A stretch of 64,000 nt of DNA. Source: Cheiracanthium punctorium. Its lineage: Eukaryota > Arthropoda > Arachnida > Araneae > Cheiracanthiidae. The stretch covers positions 248,001-312,000 of the forward strand of contig JAWZYV010013285.1 of the NCBI GenBank assembly GCA_038373885.1. Direction: 5' to 3'. Both the position numbers and the translations under genes were made by a program. Under the pieces are notes generated by a model that searched no databases, was not told the origin of the DNA, and saw nothing but the letters and a program-made list of their open reading frames with translations. Shown here in pieces: positions 33,374-44,867 of this stretch. Every line of letters begins with the position of its first letter. Position 1 is the first letter of the stretch.

Positions 33374-34814
33374 CACAAGCACATCTCATGTAGTGTCCAT
33401 GTACAAATTTGGAGGCGATCTTCTCATCCTTTTCAACTGTAGACTGCTGTTTATAGGGGAAGTTTAATTATAAGCACTGTGCAAAGAGAGTATCATTTGA
33501 AAAATATGTGCATTCAGTATATGCAATTTCTCTCATGGTAATCGCAGAAATAATGTAATTTTACACTCTCTCCCCATGGAGCTTCTCCGACATTTTTAAT
33601 TGCTCCGGAAATCCGATAATTAACAAAAAACTCTGCTTAATTTGTTTTCAAAATTTATTTACAGAGGCAGGGAGAATTTTTCAATCTTATCCTTTTTCTA
33701 AATGACAATCTTTTACTGTAGTGTTGGGTAACTCGCACCAGAAAAATGAATAGTGAGGGAGGCACTTCAATCAGTTTTGAATAGGTTCAAAGAGGGACTT
33801 CAAATGAAGAGGCAACTTCAAATAACGAGGCTACTCACTCGTTCGAAGAGGTACTTCGAATGAGTGACTAGCGAAGGAAATGAAGATGTTCAAATGGTGT
33901 CTGGTGACGAGAAAAAGAGGCAATCAAATGAATAGGTTCAAATGAGGCAGCCGTACAAAACTTCGAATGAGTGAGGTAGCAAGGGAAATAAAGAGGTTCA
34001 ACTTGTGTGTAGTGGAGAGCGAAAGAGGCGATCATACACTGTAAAAAAAATTCAGAAGCGTTTCAGCTAACTATAAGGCAACTTTTTTCGTAATTGTTTC
34101 TCACAAAGCGTGAGAAACATTTATGATAGGCTTTGTGGAAAAAAGAACGTTTCAGATTTGTGTCTGAAAAGTTTCCGGTGAAACAATGATATTGCAATTT
34201 TACAACAATTTCTGTTGTATATCTGATAGATTTCAGATAATTTCATGAAACGTTTCGAAATTTTTTTACAGTGTACAAAAACTTCGAATGTGTGAGGTAT
34301 GAAGGAATGATGGTTTCTCATGTCCGAATCGTTTCCTGGAAGAGCGGCGGATGGCAGAGGGAGGCATAAATCTTTTCGGGGAGTTTATTTATTGGGGAAT
34401 GAAGGAATTTTTGAATGTTGTTAGTGTTGGTGTTACATTCTTCAACAGACTAATAGCCATGACATCAGGATGGGGATTGATGAGTGAAAATAAATATATC
34501 CAGAATGTGCTGCATCACACATTAAACATTAGATAAATTTAATGAACATTGTGTAAAAAATATATCTGTAATTAATAGTTGGACGCAGAAGTGTAGACAT
34601 TTGGAAGGGGGGGAATGACGATTGTGCAGGCCCATAGTTAAACCGTTTTTATTATTAAAAAAAAAGAGGACACAAATTCAAATATACCAATGCACATGTA
34701 CACAAAAGAAATAAAATTCAAAATAGCAAGAATGTCATTAACAAGAAAAATCCATTATACTAAGCGTATCGATCATGAAACACTTTCAAACACAATATTT
34801 TTGCATTTAAATCT

Positions 34815-34967
34815 GACGAAATTTTTGATTTAGTGGCTAAGGCAAAGTTGCAGGAAGATTATCGGCCGTGGAGGACGCCTTGGGCGGAGGACTTATTTAA
34901 GGGTTTCTAAGGCGTATTCATGTTACATCTGGAGAAAACCGACCGAAATTCCGTTTGAATGGCCAGA
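34815..34967 (-). mobile_element. SINE-like copy, family T, within N2
   Basis: Reverse of 15985-16130, with the same adjoining sequence on both sides (TCTGACGAAATTT... and ...GGCCAGACAG), so it was present in the N ancestor. Confidence 0.55.
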
Positions 34968-35750
34968 CAGTGGTGGCACCAGTTCGAATGGGGAGTGCAC
35001 CACCACTGACATATTAAAGGGGGGGGGGGGCAAAGGTGAAGAACAGACGTGCTTTTATTGGATTTTGATGGCTTTTAAAAGAGCGGTAGAAGGGAGTCAC
35101 TATTGAGAAATGCTTCTGACGAAAGAAATGGCCTTCGAGATAAGAGAAGCTCTGACTTTGACTTTAGCTCATCACAGTCATTTGCTAGAATGGAAATGTT
35201 CTGTATTTTTACTACCCCGACAACGAAAATTCAAGTGGGTTCCGAACATACATGCCACACCCCTCCCCCAATCTTCCATAACCATATCGCCTTATTTCTT
35301 TGATTGGAATGCAAACGTATCGCTTTCATTTCACGAGTGTTTTTAAAATATAAGTACAGCAATACCTCGAACTTACGCGATAGGTGTGACTGAGCAATAA
35401 TCGCGTAAGTCGGGTTATAATTTCGCTTATAAATATGCAATTACAAATTATTTTTGCTACCCTCCCAAGCACTGACGCTGGTTGGTGCTGCTTCATTTTT
35501 CTTATGGGACCCGAGCTTTAACCGACTTGCCCACTGGGAAACTTTTCATTTATTTCATACATCTGTCAAATGGGTTGATTTTCTTTCTGACACATCACAC
35601 ATCCCTAGCCCGATTTTTAAGAAACTTATGGAATTTTCAGTTATTCGCGTTTGAATAACAAAAAATCGAGCATTGTTTCCATATCGATTCTCGAGTACAA
35701 ACTGTTCATATATTTCTGCTTATATTCTCATGACCATTTTTATTATTACA

Positions 35751-37088
35751 CTAGCTGAAGTACCCGTCCTTGACGGGTTAGTGAATGCAAATTTCCAAAA
35801 AGTAAGAACTTTCGTCAGCATTGTAGGAGTACACAGAATGGATGTAGTATGTTGCCAAAGTAAAGAAAGCGAAATTATAATTTTTATGTATTGTTAAACT
35901 ATTACATGTTAGAGAGTAACTAAGTAATATCATTTCATTCGCTTTAGTCGTAATTATGGGATGCGCGAACGAATATTTACGCATATTGAAATAATTTTCG
36001 CAAAATCTCAAAATCTAATCAACATTTTTGAAAAATTTGAAGCCTAGAATTTAAGTTGAGTGACAACCTATCCTGTCACCCAATTTCGTTTCATTCATTC
36101 GTTTCATTCCATTTTCGTTTCATTCATTTCGTTCAATTCCGTAGTCTTTATTTCGTGATGCTGGAACAAAATTTCAGCATTTTAAAACGATTTTCGCAAA
36201 ATCTCAAATGTAATCAAAATATTTTAAAATTTCAACGCCTATAAATTAAGATTAGCAACTACCTATCATATCACTAAATTTCGTATCATTCGTATTAGTC
36301 GTTATTACGTGATGTTTGAAGAAATATAAACGTATTTTGAGAGAATTTTCACAAAATCTCAAAATCTAATAAAAAATTGGACACCTGTAAATTATGTTGA
36401 GCAACCATCTATCATGTGACCAAATTTCATATCATTCGCTTTAGTCGTTATTACGTAATACGAGAACAAAGATTCACTCAGTTTTAAACGATTTTCGCAA
36501 AATCTCGAAATCTGATCGATTTTTTTTTAATTAGATGCTAATAGTTTAAGGTGAGTGACCACCTATCATTTCACCAAATATCATTTTTTCACCTTTGCAG
36601 TTATTACGTGATGTGCGAACACAAATTTACGCAGTTTGAAATGATTTTCGTAAAATCTCAAAATCTAGTAAAGATTTTTTTTAAATTCGACTCCTATGTT
36701 TTAAGTTGAGTGAGCACCTATCATGACACCCAATTTCATATCATTCGCTTCAGGCGTTTTTACGTAATGCTCGAACACAAATTTACGCAGTTTGAAAGGA
36801 TTTTCGCAAAATCTCAAAATCCAATCAAGATTTTTTAAAAATTCGACGCCTATGTTTTAAGTTGAGTGACCACCTATCATGAAACCCAATTTCATATCAT
36901 TCGCTTCAGTTGTTTTTACGTGATGCTTAAACATAAAAAGCGTCACGGACAGAACGACAGAATGACAGATAGACAAACTTTTTTTTTTGGGACTCATCGG
37001 ATTCCCGGGTGCTTGAAACGGATAGAAATCGCAAAATTTTTGAATTCTAAGAAATGTACAGACAAAAGTCTAATTTTATTTATATAGA
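35751..37088 (-). mobile_element. Helitron A2, inside N2
   Basis: CTAG at 35751 preceded by A; the TC end (as GA, 37087-37088) followed by T. The hairpin ACCCGTC-CTT-GACGGGT is perfect. It contains about six of the 156-bp-type units, against about ten in A1, between the same ends (GTCACGGACAGAACGACAGA... and GATGTAGTATGTTGCC...). No coding capacity. Confidence 0.85.
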
Positions 37089-37337
37089 TGTACGAAATTC
37101 TCATTTATCCTTACTAATATAAATGAAAATCGATTCATGTATTCCTTATGAATAAATGACTTTCAGAGGATATGAAGCAAATGGTTGTGATTTCGAGACA
37201 AGTGTAAAAATTTGTGCATTCTTATTATGAGTGCATAATAACAATGCTGAAACTGCCATGAAAATCCAGGCCCGTATTTGCCAATAGGCAAGATAATTGT
37301 CTAGATTGCTAAATTTTGAAAGGCGGTTCATCTGTGG

Positions 37338-37340
<3 letters not shown>

Positions 37341-37370
<30 letters not shown>
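37341..37370. repeat. (TC)n microsatellite
   Basis: A pure TC dinucleotide run of about 15 units just right of Helitron A2. Confidence 0.95.
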
Positions 37371-37373
<3 letters not shown>

Positions 37374-37927
37374 TCTTTCTTCATTTCCTTTTTAAGCAAT
37401 TTCTTGTCTTTTAGATATAAATGTGCTTATAAGATCCGATCTAAAGAAGCGCTTTGGCCCTGTGCCTTCAACATAGGAACTTAAATTTCACATCACGCCC
37501 AACACACAGCATGTATGTAGAAATACATAAAAGAGAGGTAGACGTCAGAGTTTGCTCCTGTACGGACAATGATTTAAAATAAGCACTTACTCATATCCAC
37601 CTCTTCTCATATCGCTCGTTTTCAGTTAAATTTCTCTACCTAAGTAATAAGTATATTTCTTAAACACATTTCTATAACACTTTTATTTTATGCATTTCAC
37701 ACTCTCACCTTTGCAAGTTAATGTTATATGTTGGATTTTATCCATTTGAAATATATTTTTCAGACTTCAAATTAAATATGACTTGTGGTAGACATAAAAT
37801 AATGTCGGTAGTGATAAAAAAACTGAATGTTCAGTGAGCCTGAAGAAGGGGAGTGGGTTCATCCCGGTTTGTTTGCCTCTAAACCCCTTAACTTACTATT
37901 GCTTTAAAACTCGATTCAGGAGCCTAA

Positions 37928-38167
37928 TACTACGCTCCACCATGAGCGAGTGAATAAAACACTGAACATGGCAGATGGCTGAAGTGTGAAGATCTCGGGT
38001 TCGCGAGCGCGCGCGGGCCTGTCGATCTACAGATCTGAAGTTTCGGGTGGTTTTCTCCAGATGTAATGTGAATACCCGCCAGAACCCCTTAGAAAATCCT
38101 CCGACCAAACCTACCCCCCCCCCTTAGGAAGATGTCCTTCTTCTAGGCTTGCCATAACACAAAACAA
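37928..38167 (+). mobile_element. SINE, family T, with target duplication
   Basis: Flanked by the direct repeat TCAGGAGCCTA (37916-37926 and 38168-38178), the 11-12 bp duplication expected of LINE-driven insertion. It carries a B-box-like GGGTTCGCGAGC (about 37998-38009) and the family tail TTTTCTCCAGATGTAATGTGA ... AAATCCTCCGACC. This is the clearest full copy of the family here. Confidence 0.75.
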
Positions 38168-38552
38168 TCAGGAGCCTAACAATTCAATAAATTTGTGTGG
38201 GGATTATTACCAGAACCGCAGTGAAATCACGTCACTCGAGGCAAACCTAAATTTTTACGTCCCCTTCAGCACGGAACGTCATATTATGTAGATCTGTGGT
38301 TATTTTCCTCCCCTTTTCCAAGATTATGAGAAGGGCTTGGCTTAAGCACTTTGAGCCCCCCACCTTCCTGTGCCACTGATTCCATTGCAAATTTGTGCTA
38401 CTTACTACAGTCGATGCTCGTTTTCACAAACCTCACTCAAATATTTCGTGTATTTGTGTAACATGCATTTTCGGATTTGTGTGCTGCCTGGCCCGAAGCC
38501 TAATTATAAATCCTCGTCAGATGGATAACACAAGGGGGATTGCCTTCCGTGG

Positions 38553-39589
38553 CAGTGGTGGCTCGTGGGATACAGCAAGTACAGCCGGGCTGCACTTGAA
38601 ATTATCAGCACATACTTTAAAATAATTTATTCTACTAATTTTCCTAAATTCAGATTAGAATTATGGAATTCCTACGGTAAATAAATAAAAAAATCTCAAA
38701 AACCGTATTGTGGCCGGATCGCTCATTCAGAAAAAAAGCACTTTAATCTTCCCGCAATTCAATCGGGAAAATCTTTGGTTCAGCCCAGAGCGCTGATAAG
38801 AAAATTGGCAGCACCGTTGCCATGACAACGATTACGTAAGCAGTCCCTCCGGCATAGGCTATAATGGGGATACGCAGCTAAGACTCAGCTCATCAAAGAT
38901 TTTCAAACGTCGGCAGCACTTGAAAGAGCGCGGTGAATTCAACCCACTGATAGGCTCGAGAAGTGAGGAAGGGGGTAAGGAGAATATATGTTCGGCAAAC
39001 TCTCCTTTATATTGCTGAATTTATCAAGAAGGTAAGCCTGAATAGACGCTTATGAATGGACAATTGCCCATCAAAGCAGTATTGCTTTTAAGTAAGCAAG
39101 AACTAGCATTTAGAGGACATAGCGAGCGAGAAAATTCTTTAAACATGGGACATTTTAAAGAGCTTTTAAAATTATTGATATCTGAATTAAAACAACGCCT
39201 TTTTATGAGGGCATCACTGACCGATTCGGAAGTTTAAAAGAAAGGAGGATTGATTTGACTTATAAAAAATAAGTAAGTTTTCTTTTTTTTTTTTTCTTTT
39301 CTTCTCAAGTTATCGTCACAAAAGAAAATTCTAAGGAAACTTCGAATCAGACACGGATTAATGCAATTTTGAGGATAAGAGCGGCTGCTTGAAATTTATG
39401 TCCATTTTATGGAAGTAAAATAGGATCTCACATTTTTTATGTAATTTCTTTTTTTTTTTCCTCGGTGGGGGCTTAATCCGCCAGCTTTCGAATTCAATAA
39501 CAAAGATTTTCCATTCCTGTCCGGAGGAAGGGGGGGGGGGCTCATATGCTTCCGGCTGCACTAACAGTTTTGACCACGGGCCGCCACTG
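38553..39589 (+). mobile_element. hAT element, internally deleted, inside the SINE
   Basis: CAGTGGTGGCTCGTGG at the left and CCACGGGCCGCCACTG at the right, with a perfect 8 bp duplication TTCCGTGG (38545-38552, 39590-39597). It retains a short transposase piece. Confidence 0.85.
39052..39237 (+). pseudogene. hAT transposase fragment (DUF4371-type)
   Basis: The open frame includes LLLSKQELAFRGHSERENSL then NMGHFKELLKLL, which matches the conserved 'LAFRGH...E...N.GNF.E' block of DUF4371-containing hAT transposases as I know the family. Only about 60 codons remain, without the catalytic core or the dimerisation domain. Confidence 0.7.
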
Positions 39590-39740
39590 TTCCGTGGGGG
39601 GTCTTTCTAGGGTGTCCTAACCCGTATTTATGCTAAGTTTCGGAGAAAACCAGGGAAAACTTCCAATGGTTACGTCGACGGACGCGACAAGGTTTTGAAC
39701 CAGGCAACTTCCGTCTACCAGCTCGAGTGACATAACCACT

Positions 39741-39919
39741 CAAGGGCGGCTCCAGTGAGGGGGCCATAGGGGCCATGGCCCCCTCCGAAATTTTGTTTTA
39801 CAACTTTAGATTCGCATACTTCACGATTTCAAACGTTCAATTTGCATTTTGAACAATTTATAGACCTAAGTAAAAAGTTCGATGGCCTCCTCCGAGAATT
39901 CAGTGTGGAGCCGCCCTTG
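39741..39919. mobile_element. hAT-type MITE inside the SINE
   Basis: Perfect 13 bp terminal repeats CAAGGGCGGCTCC / GGAGCCGCCCTTG and a perfect 8 bp duplication TAACCACT (39733-39740, 39920-39927), which is the A-box region of the SINE. 179 bp, non-coding. Confidence 0.9.
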
Positions 39920-41638
39920 TAACCACTAAGCTATGGTGAGGCTAATATTTCGTAAATTTGAATCATAAAACTGTTTGTGGGAGTATATTCGGAACCACTC
40001 GCTAATTTGTAAAATCGCAAGTTTTCGTTAAAAAAAAATTTCGAATAAACAAGCGTCAGACTGAATTAACTATTTATATCTAAAACAAAAGTGCCGGGGT
40101 AAAATCTCTGTCTGACAAATTTATGTGAAAATGGCATAATTTCTGTTAAGAAAAATGAGAAGTAGTTTTCTGTATCTGTCATCGCCCCTTTCATAAAGAT
40201 TTCGTGCGTTTAACAAACAAACAAAAATGAATAAACAAAATAAAAAAGAAAGAAGTCTTATGTGCATTTTTCAACTGAACACATTTAAAGAGGATTTTGA
40301 ATATAATCGGGAAAATCGGGAAATCCCTCTTTTGCCCAATTGAATAGGTCATTTGAACCGCCTCGTGAGTGAGTAGCACAACACTATTTTACTGAGCATT
40401 CCTTTACTGAATTCTCCAATACCTAATGATTAAAAATTAACCCTTATTTTACATATTATTTTTTAATTGAATTTAGTTATTTAAATTCATTTATGATTTT
40501 CTGCAAGTTTCAATTGATTTTTAAAGTTAAGTCTACTTAAAATCTGTACATTTAAAATGTGATTGTGAAATATTTATTAATGAAAATTATAGCATGGCTG
40601 CTTGTGCAGACAGCCATGTTGTAACATGATATTTTATTGATTTAAAATAGTTGTTTTAGTTACCACTACAGTATTGTGTACGATTATCATTCCATACATA
40701 AAGTACTTTGACTAATCTTGTGTGTGTGTGTGTATCGGAATGCCGAAATCAAGAGTAAAAAAAGTGAAATTGTCCCAAAATTTAGAAACTAATATTTGAA
40801 ATGATTTTTTATGAATTTGCCCTTCCCCCCATTTTTCCCCCTTATGGTGCCATGTAAATTTTTGTACTATGAAAGAATTCTCGTATATTTTAGAAGCTAA
40901 ACAATTAACCAGGTCTATTTTTTTTTAACTTGCGGTTTAAAAGAAAATATTATTTTTGATTAAAGAAAAGTAATGCATAACCTGAAAATTTCTGTTTCAT
41001 ACCTGAATAAAACTGCAAAAGAAAGCATTGAATTTCATTATAAATATTTAAAAGAGATTTACTTATTATTTATCAATCTCTAAAAGTAATTTAACTAAAA
41101 GTAAAACTAAAAAATGACAATGTAAATTAATATAAAATTGTTAAAACAGAAAAAAGCATTAAACCTAGGTTGGAAAAAAATTAATTCATCTATCATTATC
41201 CTATCAAAGTAGATATCTTATTCTTAAATAAATAAAAAAGGGCATGTATTTCTTTCTGAAAATAACCTACAATTATAGAGACATTAATAAATGTGTCATG
41301 GTTAAAATTTATTTGCTTCTGCCAGTAGTGCACACATAAATAGAATATTTTAACTATTTTCATTTTTAGCAACATTTTTTATGTACACATGCGCAAAAAT
41401 ATTTATTTTTTGAAAATTATAAGTCAATTATTTAAAAAAAAAACTTTAATGATGTGTAAAACATGTTTTCAATTTATTGTTCGGATGTCATTATATTAAA
41501 AAAATGAAAAACATTCTTAGTAACTAAGTACATGTTTAGTGCCGAATATCTGGCCAGATATGCGTATCCGGCAACTAAAGGAGCTTCGGATATCCGATAT
41601 CCGGCAAAATCACTATCCGTTACATCCCTAATTATGAT

Positions 41639-41990
41639 TTTTAAAACTATTGTTTAAACCAAGGCCTTAAAAAATAATTTTGTTTAAATCAAACAACCCT
41701 GACAGTGGACAATATTTTTATAGCATTTTGTCAAGACGAAGAATGGAGTTTCCTTCTGCATTCGAGACAAACATTTTGAGACGAAGCTGGGGGGCACAGG
41801 GGATAAGTGCCGTCTGTGTTCCCCCGATGCTACGCCTATGGTTCATATGTGTTATGAAAACCTAAGAACATTAGCTTTAAAAGATTGTTTAAAAGAGTTT
41901 GATACTAAGTTGGGGGACGGTCCTCCTGCACCCCCCTCCCCAACCCAGCAAGCGCACACACGTATATATTACGTATTCCCGATGTCGAAA
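41639..41990 (-). repeat. Family X, reverse copy, tandem-unit part
   Basis: Reverse of the 26000-26330 part of family X: GAGACGAAGCTGGGGGG..., TATGGTTCATATG, AAAACCTAAGAAC, AAAAGATTGTTTAAAAGA. It is continuous with 32720-32991 once H3 is removed. Confidence 0.6.
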
Positions 41991-42039
41991 TGTCGAAAAT
42001 AGGTCGAGGAAAAATTACAGCAAAAAATAGCGTTTAAAA

Positions 42040-42726
42040 GAGATCAAACATACATTGTGTTGTCGACGTTTTAAAGAGCCGTTGTATGCTGGTCAGGGAG
42101 GCGGCTATCTTCGACTGTTAATGTTTGTCACCCCCACGAGGTCTATAATCCGTCAATATACCGCCGATTTTCCGCTCATAGTTTCGGCGATCTGGAGAGA
42201 CCCCCCAGCCAGCCAAGAAGAAACAGATGGAGCACCGAGAAATTTTTTCAGCTTAGTTAATAGTCAGTTTAACGTCGAATAAACAGTGCAGGGGAGACAA
42301 ACGTTACCGTGTCCTTTCACACGACCTTTGACCTGTCCACCCCACGCGATTTCTCAGAATTTTGGAGAACGCTGAAGTCACGTCACAGATGCCTGTTTTT
42401 TTTCTTCTTTTTGTGTGTGTATTCCGTCGTGGTTCGCTTCGCAGTTTTTTTATGCAAGGGCAGATCTAGCTTCATTTTCATCGCGTGGTCACTGGCTGAG
42501 CTGCTGCGCTGCACATAAGAGTACATTTTCGATAGTTTTAACTATAAAAGTGGATATTTTTCAAGAATCTCTTGGAATATTTTCAAGTTTAATGCTAACA
42601 CGATTTATCGTTAGCTTGACATGTATTAATAAGTTTGTCTGGCTCTCTTTAAATTGTGTTGGCCGGTGTTGTTAAAGTTTGTCGGGGTAACTACTAATTT
42701 TAATTTCGGCTGTCAAAATTTTAGAG
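42040..42726 (+). other. GC-richer segment ending in a splice donor; possible non-coding first exon
   Basis: About 690 bases with less AT than their surroundings and no recognisable repeat. They end at AGAG|GTGAGT, a near-consensus donor (42727). Short ORFs here do not look conserved. It could be a promoter/5' UTR exon of an unseen gene, possibly of MTPAP, but I cannot link it to an acceptor. It may also be an old transposon. Confidence 0.25.
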
Positions 42727-43227
42727 GTGAGTTACATAATTACTTAACTAATACTTATGTGCTTTGTTTCTTTTAATCATTTTCTTTTTAATCGCTAATT
42801 ATAAGTCTTGTTATTCCTTATTATAGAGTGAAATATACAGGTACAATTACCATAAAATCAACTGCTTACCTTAAACATATAAAATATTTTTTTCTCATAA
42901 TAAGCACGATTTTACTTAATGTGAGCTTACTATAACAAAAGTCAACCATTATTGCATTATGGCTTAGAATGAAATAGGTTAAGCTTTTTTGTGCAAAGGT
43001 AATTTTTTTTTCTTTTTAAATTGTATACTAATATGTATGCATCTAGTATGTAATATAAACCTGTTTGGAGTAGTAAAATTTAACAAATCAAAGAATTAAG
43101 AGAGATAAATAAAAAACTGTTTGTGTAATGAAGTAGACAAGATTTTTCTCGTGGGACGGGGGGGGGGACTAAAATTTATAGATAGAAAACTTGTTCTCAT
43201 TTTATTACATGGAAAAAGTAATAAAAA

Positions 43228-44492
43228 AAGCAGGCTTATTCGTCTAATAGGTCGTTCCTTGACGATTTCGTCGAATCCTGACAATTTATAAACGTTCTAA
43301 TTGTACCTCAATTCTAGATAATTAGAGAATGTGTGAGTCACATACTATTTACATACATCGTGAAAGCATGGAAATTCAAGAAGTTCTTATCTTGCGCACA
43401 TGCCGTTTAAAAAAAAGGAAACACTTTATATTTTTAAATATAAAACATTTTACTACTGGTTTTAGCTAATGAAAAGCAATTTTGAATTAAATGTTCAGTA
43501 ATAACAAGTTTTAAATTAACTTCTAATCGTTTAGATAAAGTTATAAAATATATATTGATAAAAGTTTGAACATATACAAAAAATATATTAAACTTAAAAA
43601 TATAATCTTGATTTTGAATTGAACTCATAAGTAAGTCGCATAAACAGCAGATGTCGCTTTTACATATTAAAGGGTTTCCATTTTTCCCTGGTACATTTTA
43701 TTAATCATTTTGACTGTATTGGGTATTTTTAATAAAAAATTATTTAATCTACTGTTATAAAGAATCTATATATTTTCATATACTGGTGAAAAAGTAACTT
43801 TTTTATATAAAATAAGTAAATTATATTTACTATTAGTAAAATTGCATTTTAAACTGTATTAGTTAACTAAATTTACTAATATTTATTTAATTTTTTAAGT
43901 TACTTTTTCACCATTTTTCAACAATATATGAAATTATTTAGATTGTTCATAACTTTGAATTTAACAACGCCCCCCCTTTTTTTATTGAATATACCTAATA
44001 CAGTTAAAACAATTCATAAAATGTACCGGGGGAAAAAGTAAATCCTTTAAAATGTAAATTAGACTTAAGCTATTAATGCGAGTTACTGATTAGTTAAATT
44101 CAAAAAATCAAGATTATATTTTTTCTTTCATATATTTTCTCTGTGTTCAAATTTTTATGAATGTATATTTTGTAACTTTATCAAAACGATCAGAAGTTAA
44201 TTTAAAACTTGTTATTTCTGCATATTGGATTAAAAATTATTTTTCATTAGCTAACAAACTAATAGTAAAATGTATTTTATAGAAAAATAAAGTGTTTCCT
44301 TTTAAACGGCAAAAGTGCACAAGATCAGAGCAGATTGAATTTCCATTCCTTCACGACGTATGTAAATGGAATGTGCCCATTCTCTAAAGGTCTGGAATTG
44401 CGGCATAATTACTACGTTTATAAATGGTCAGAATTCGACAAATTCTGTGAAGTCTTTAAGGAACGACTTCTATTAGACGAATATAAGCCGGT
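43228..44492. repeat. Large imperfect inverted repeat, arms about 620 bp
   Basis: The arms run 43228-43840 and 43880-44492 around a centre near 43860. Matching pairs include GGCTTATTCGTCTAATAG with CTATTAGACGAATATAAGCC, AAGGAAACACTTTAT with ATAAAGTGTTTCCTT, and GGTGAAAAAGTAACTT with AAGTTACTTTTTCACC. Indels and substitutions separate the arms throughout. An open frame in the right arm (44335-44529, 64 codons) continues past the arm end; I do not recognise it. It may be a fold-back transposon or a hairpin-RNA locus. Confidence 0.75.
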
Positions 44493-44867
44493 TTTCCCTG
44501 TCCTGTTGAAGCAATTCGACAATGTATAACGTAAAATCAACCACTATGAGCTGAATTTTATAAACGGATTCTGAGAATCTGTCTCCCTTCGCCGTTATAG
44601 CGACGAGTGTTCGACCAATGTCGGGGATTTTCTCTTCCTGGCGGTCACCCTTTTCCATTCTTGCGCCGTAGTTAAGCGAGATTGTTATCTCTCACGGTCG
44701 CCCCTCGCGGGTGATACGCCGTCGAGAAGTTCAGCGCTCGACGGGCAAACAGGTGGACATATCCAAGGATTTTTAACGTCGATGATTACGTCGACGGCGA
44801 CGTTAATTCGATGTATCGTGGCTGGCTGGGCAAGAAACTGCTGCTGTGATTCAGATGTATTATACAT

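Larger units (their letters stand above)
38475..39950 (-). mobile_element. SINE, family S, in N2, split by two hAT elements
   Basis: Pieces 38475-38552, 39598-39740 and 39928-39950 read in reverse reconstitute the SINE at 13160-13400. The gaps are the hAT 38553-39589 and the MITE 39741-39919, each with its own 8 bp duplication of SINE sequence. Confidence 0.75.
33719..40386. mobile_element. hAT-like non-autonomous element N2 (6.7 kb), inside H3
   Basis: The ends TAGTGTTGGGTAACTCGC and ...GAGTAGCACAACACTA are flanked by a perfect 8 bp duplication TTTTACTG (33711-33718, 40387-40394). Both end regions match N1 in reverse orientation, including the GAGGxACTTCAAA iterations (33760-34010). Without its nested insertions (Helitron A2, a T SINE, a hAT and a MITE) it is much closer to N1 in size. 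No transposase seen. Confidence 0.85.
32992..41630. mobile_element. hAT-like element H3 (about 2.0 kb without insert)
   Basis: The perfect 17 bp terminal inverted repeat TAGGGATGTAACGGATA at both ends and the perfect 8 bp target duplication ATTATGAT (32984-32991, 41631-41638) define it. Both subterminal regions carry several ATATCCG / CGGATAT motifs. It is split by N2 (33719-40386). No transposase was recognised in the remaining parts (33060-33718, 40395-41520). Confidence 0.85.

Noticed and set aside
39052..39237. Host gene for a small protein
   Set aside because: The LAFRGH block and the surrounding TIRs and 8 bp duplication identify it as a hAT transposase fragment.
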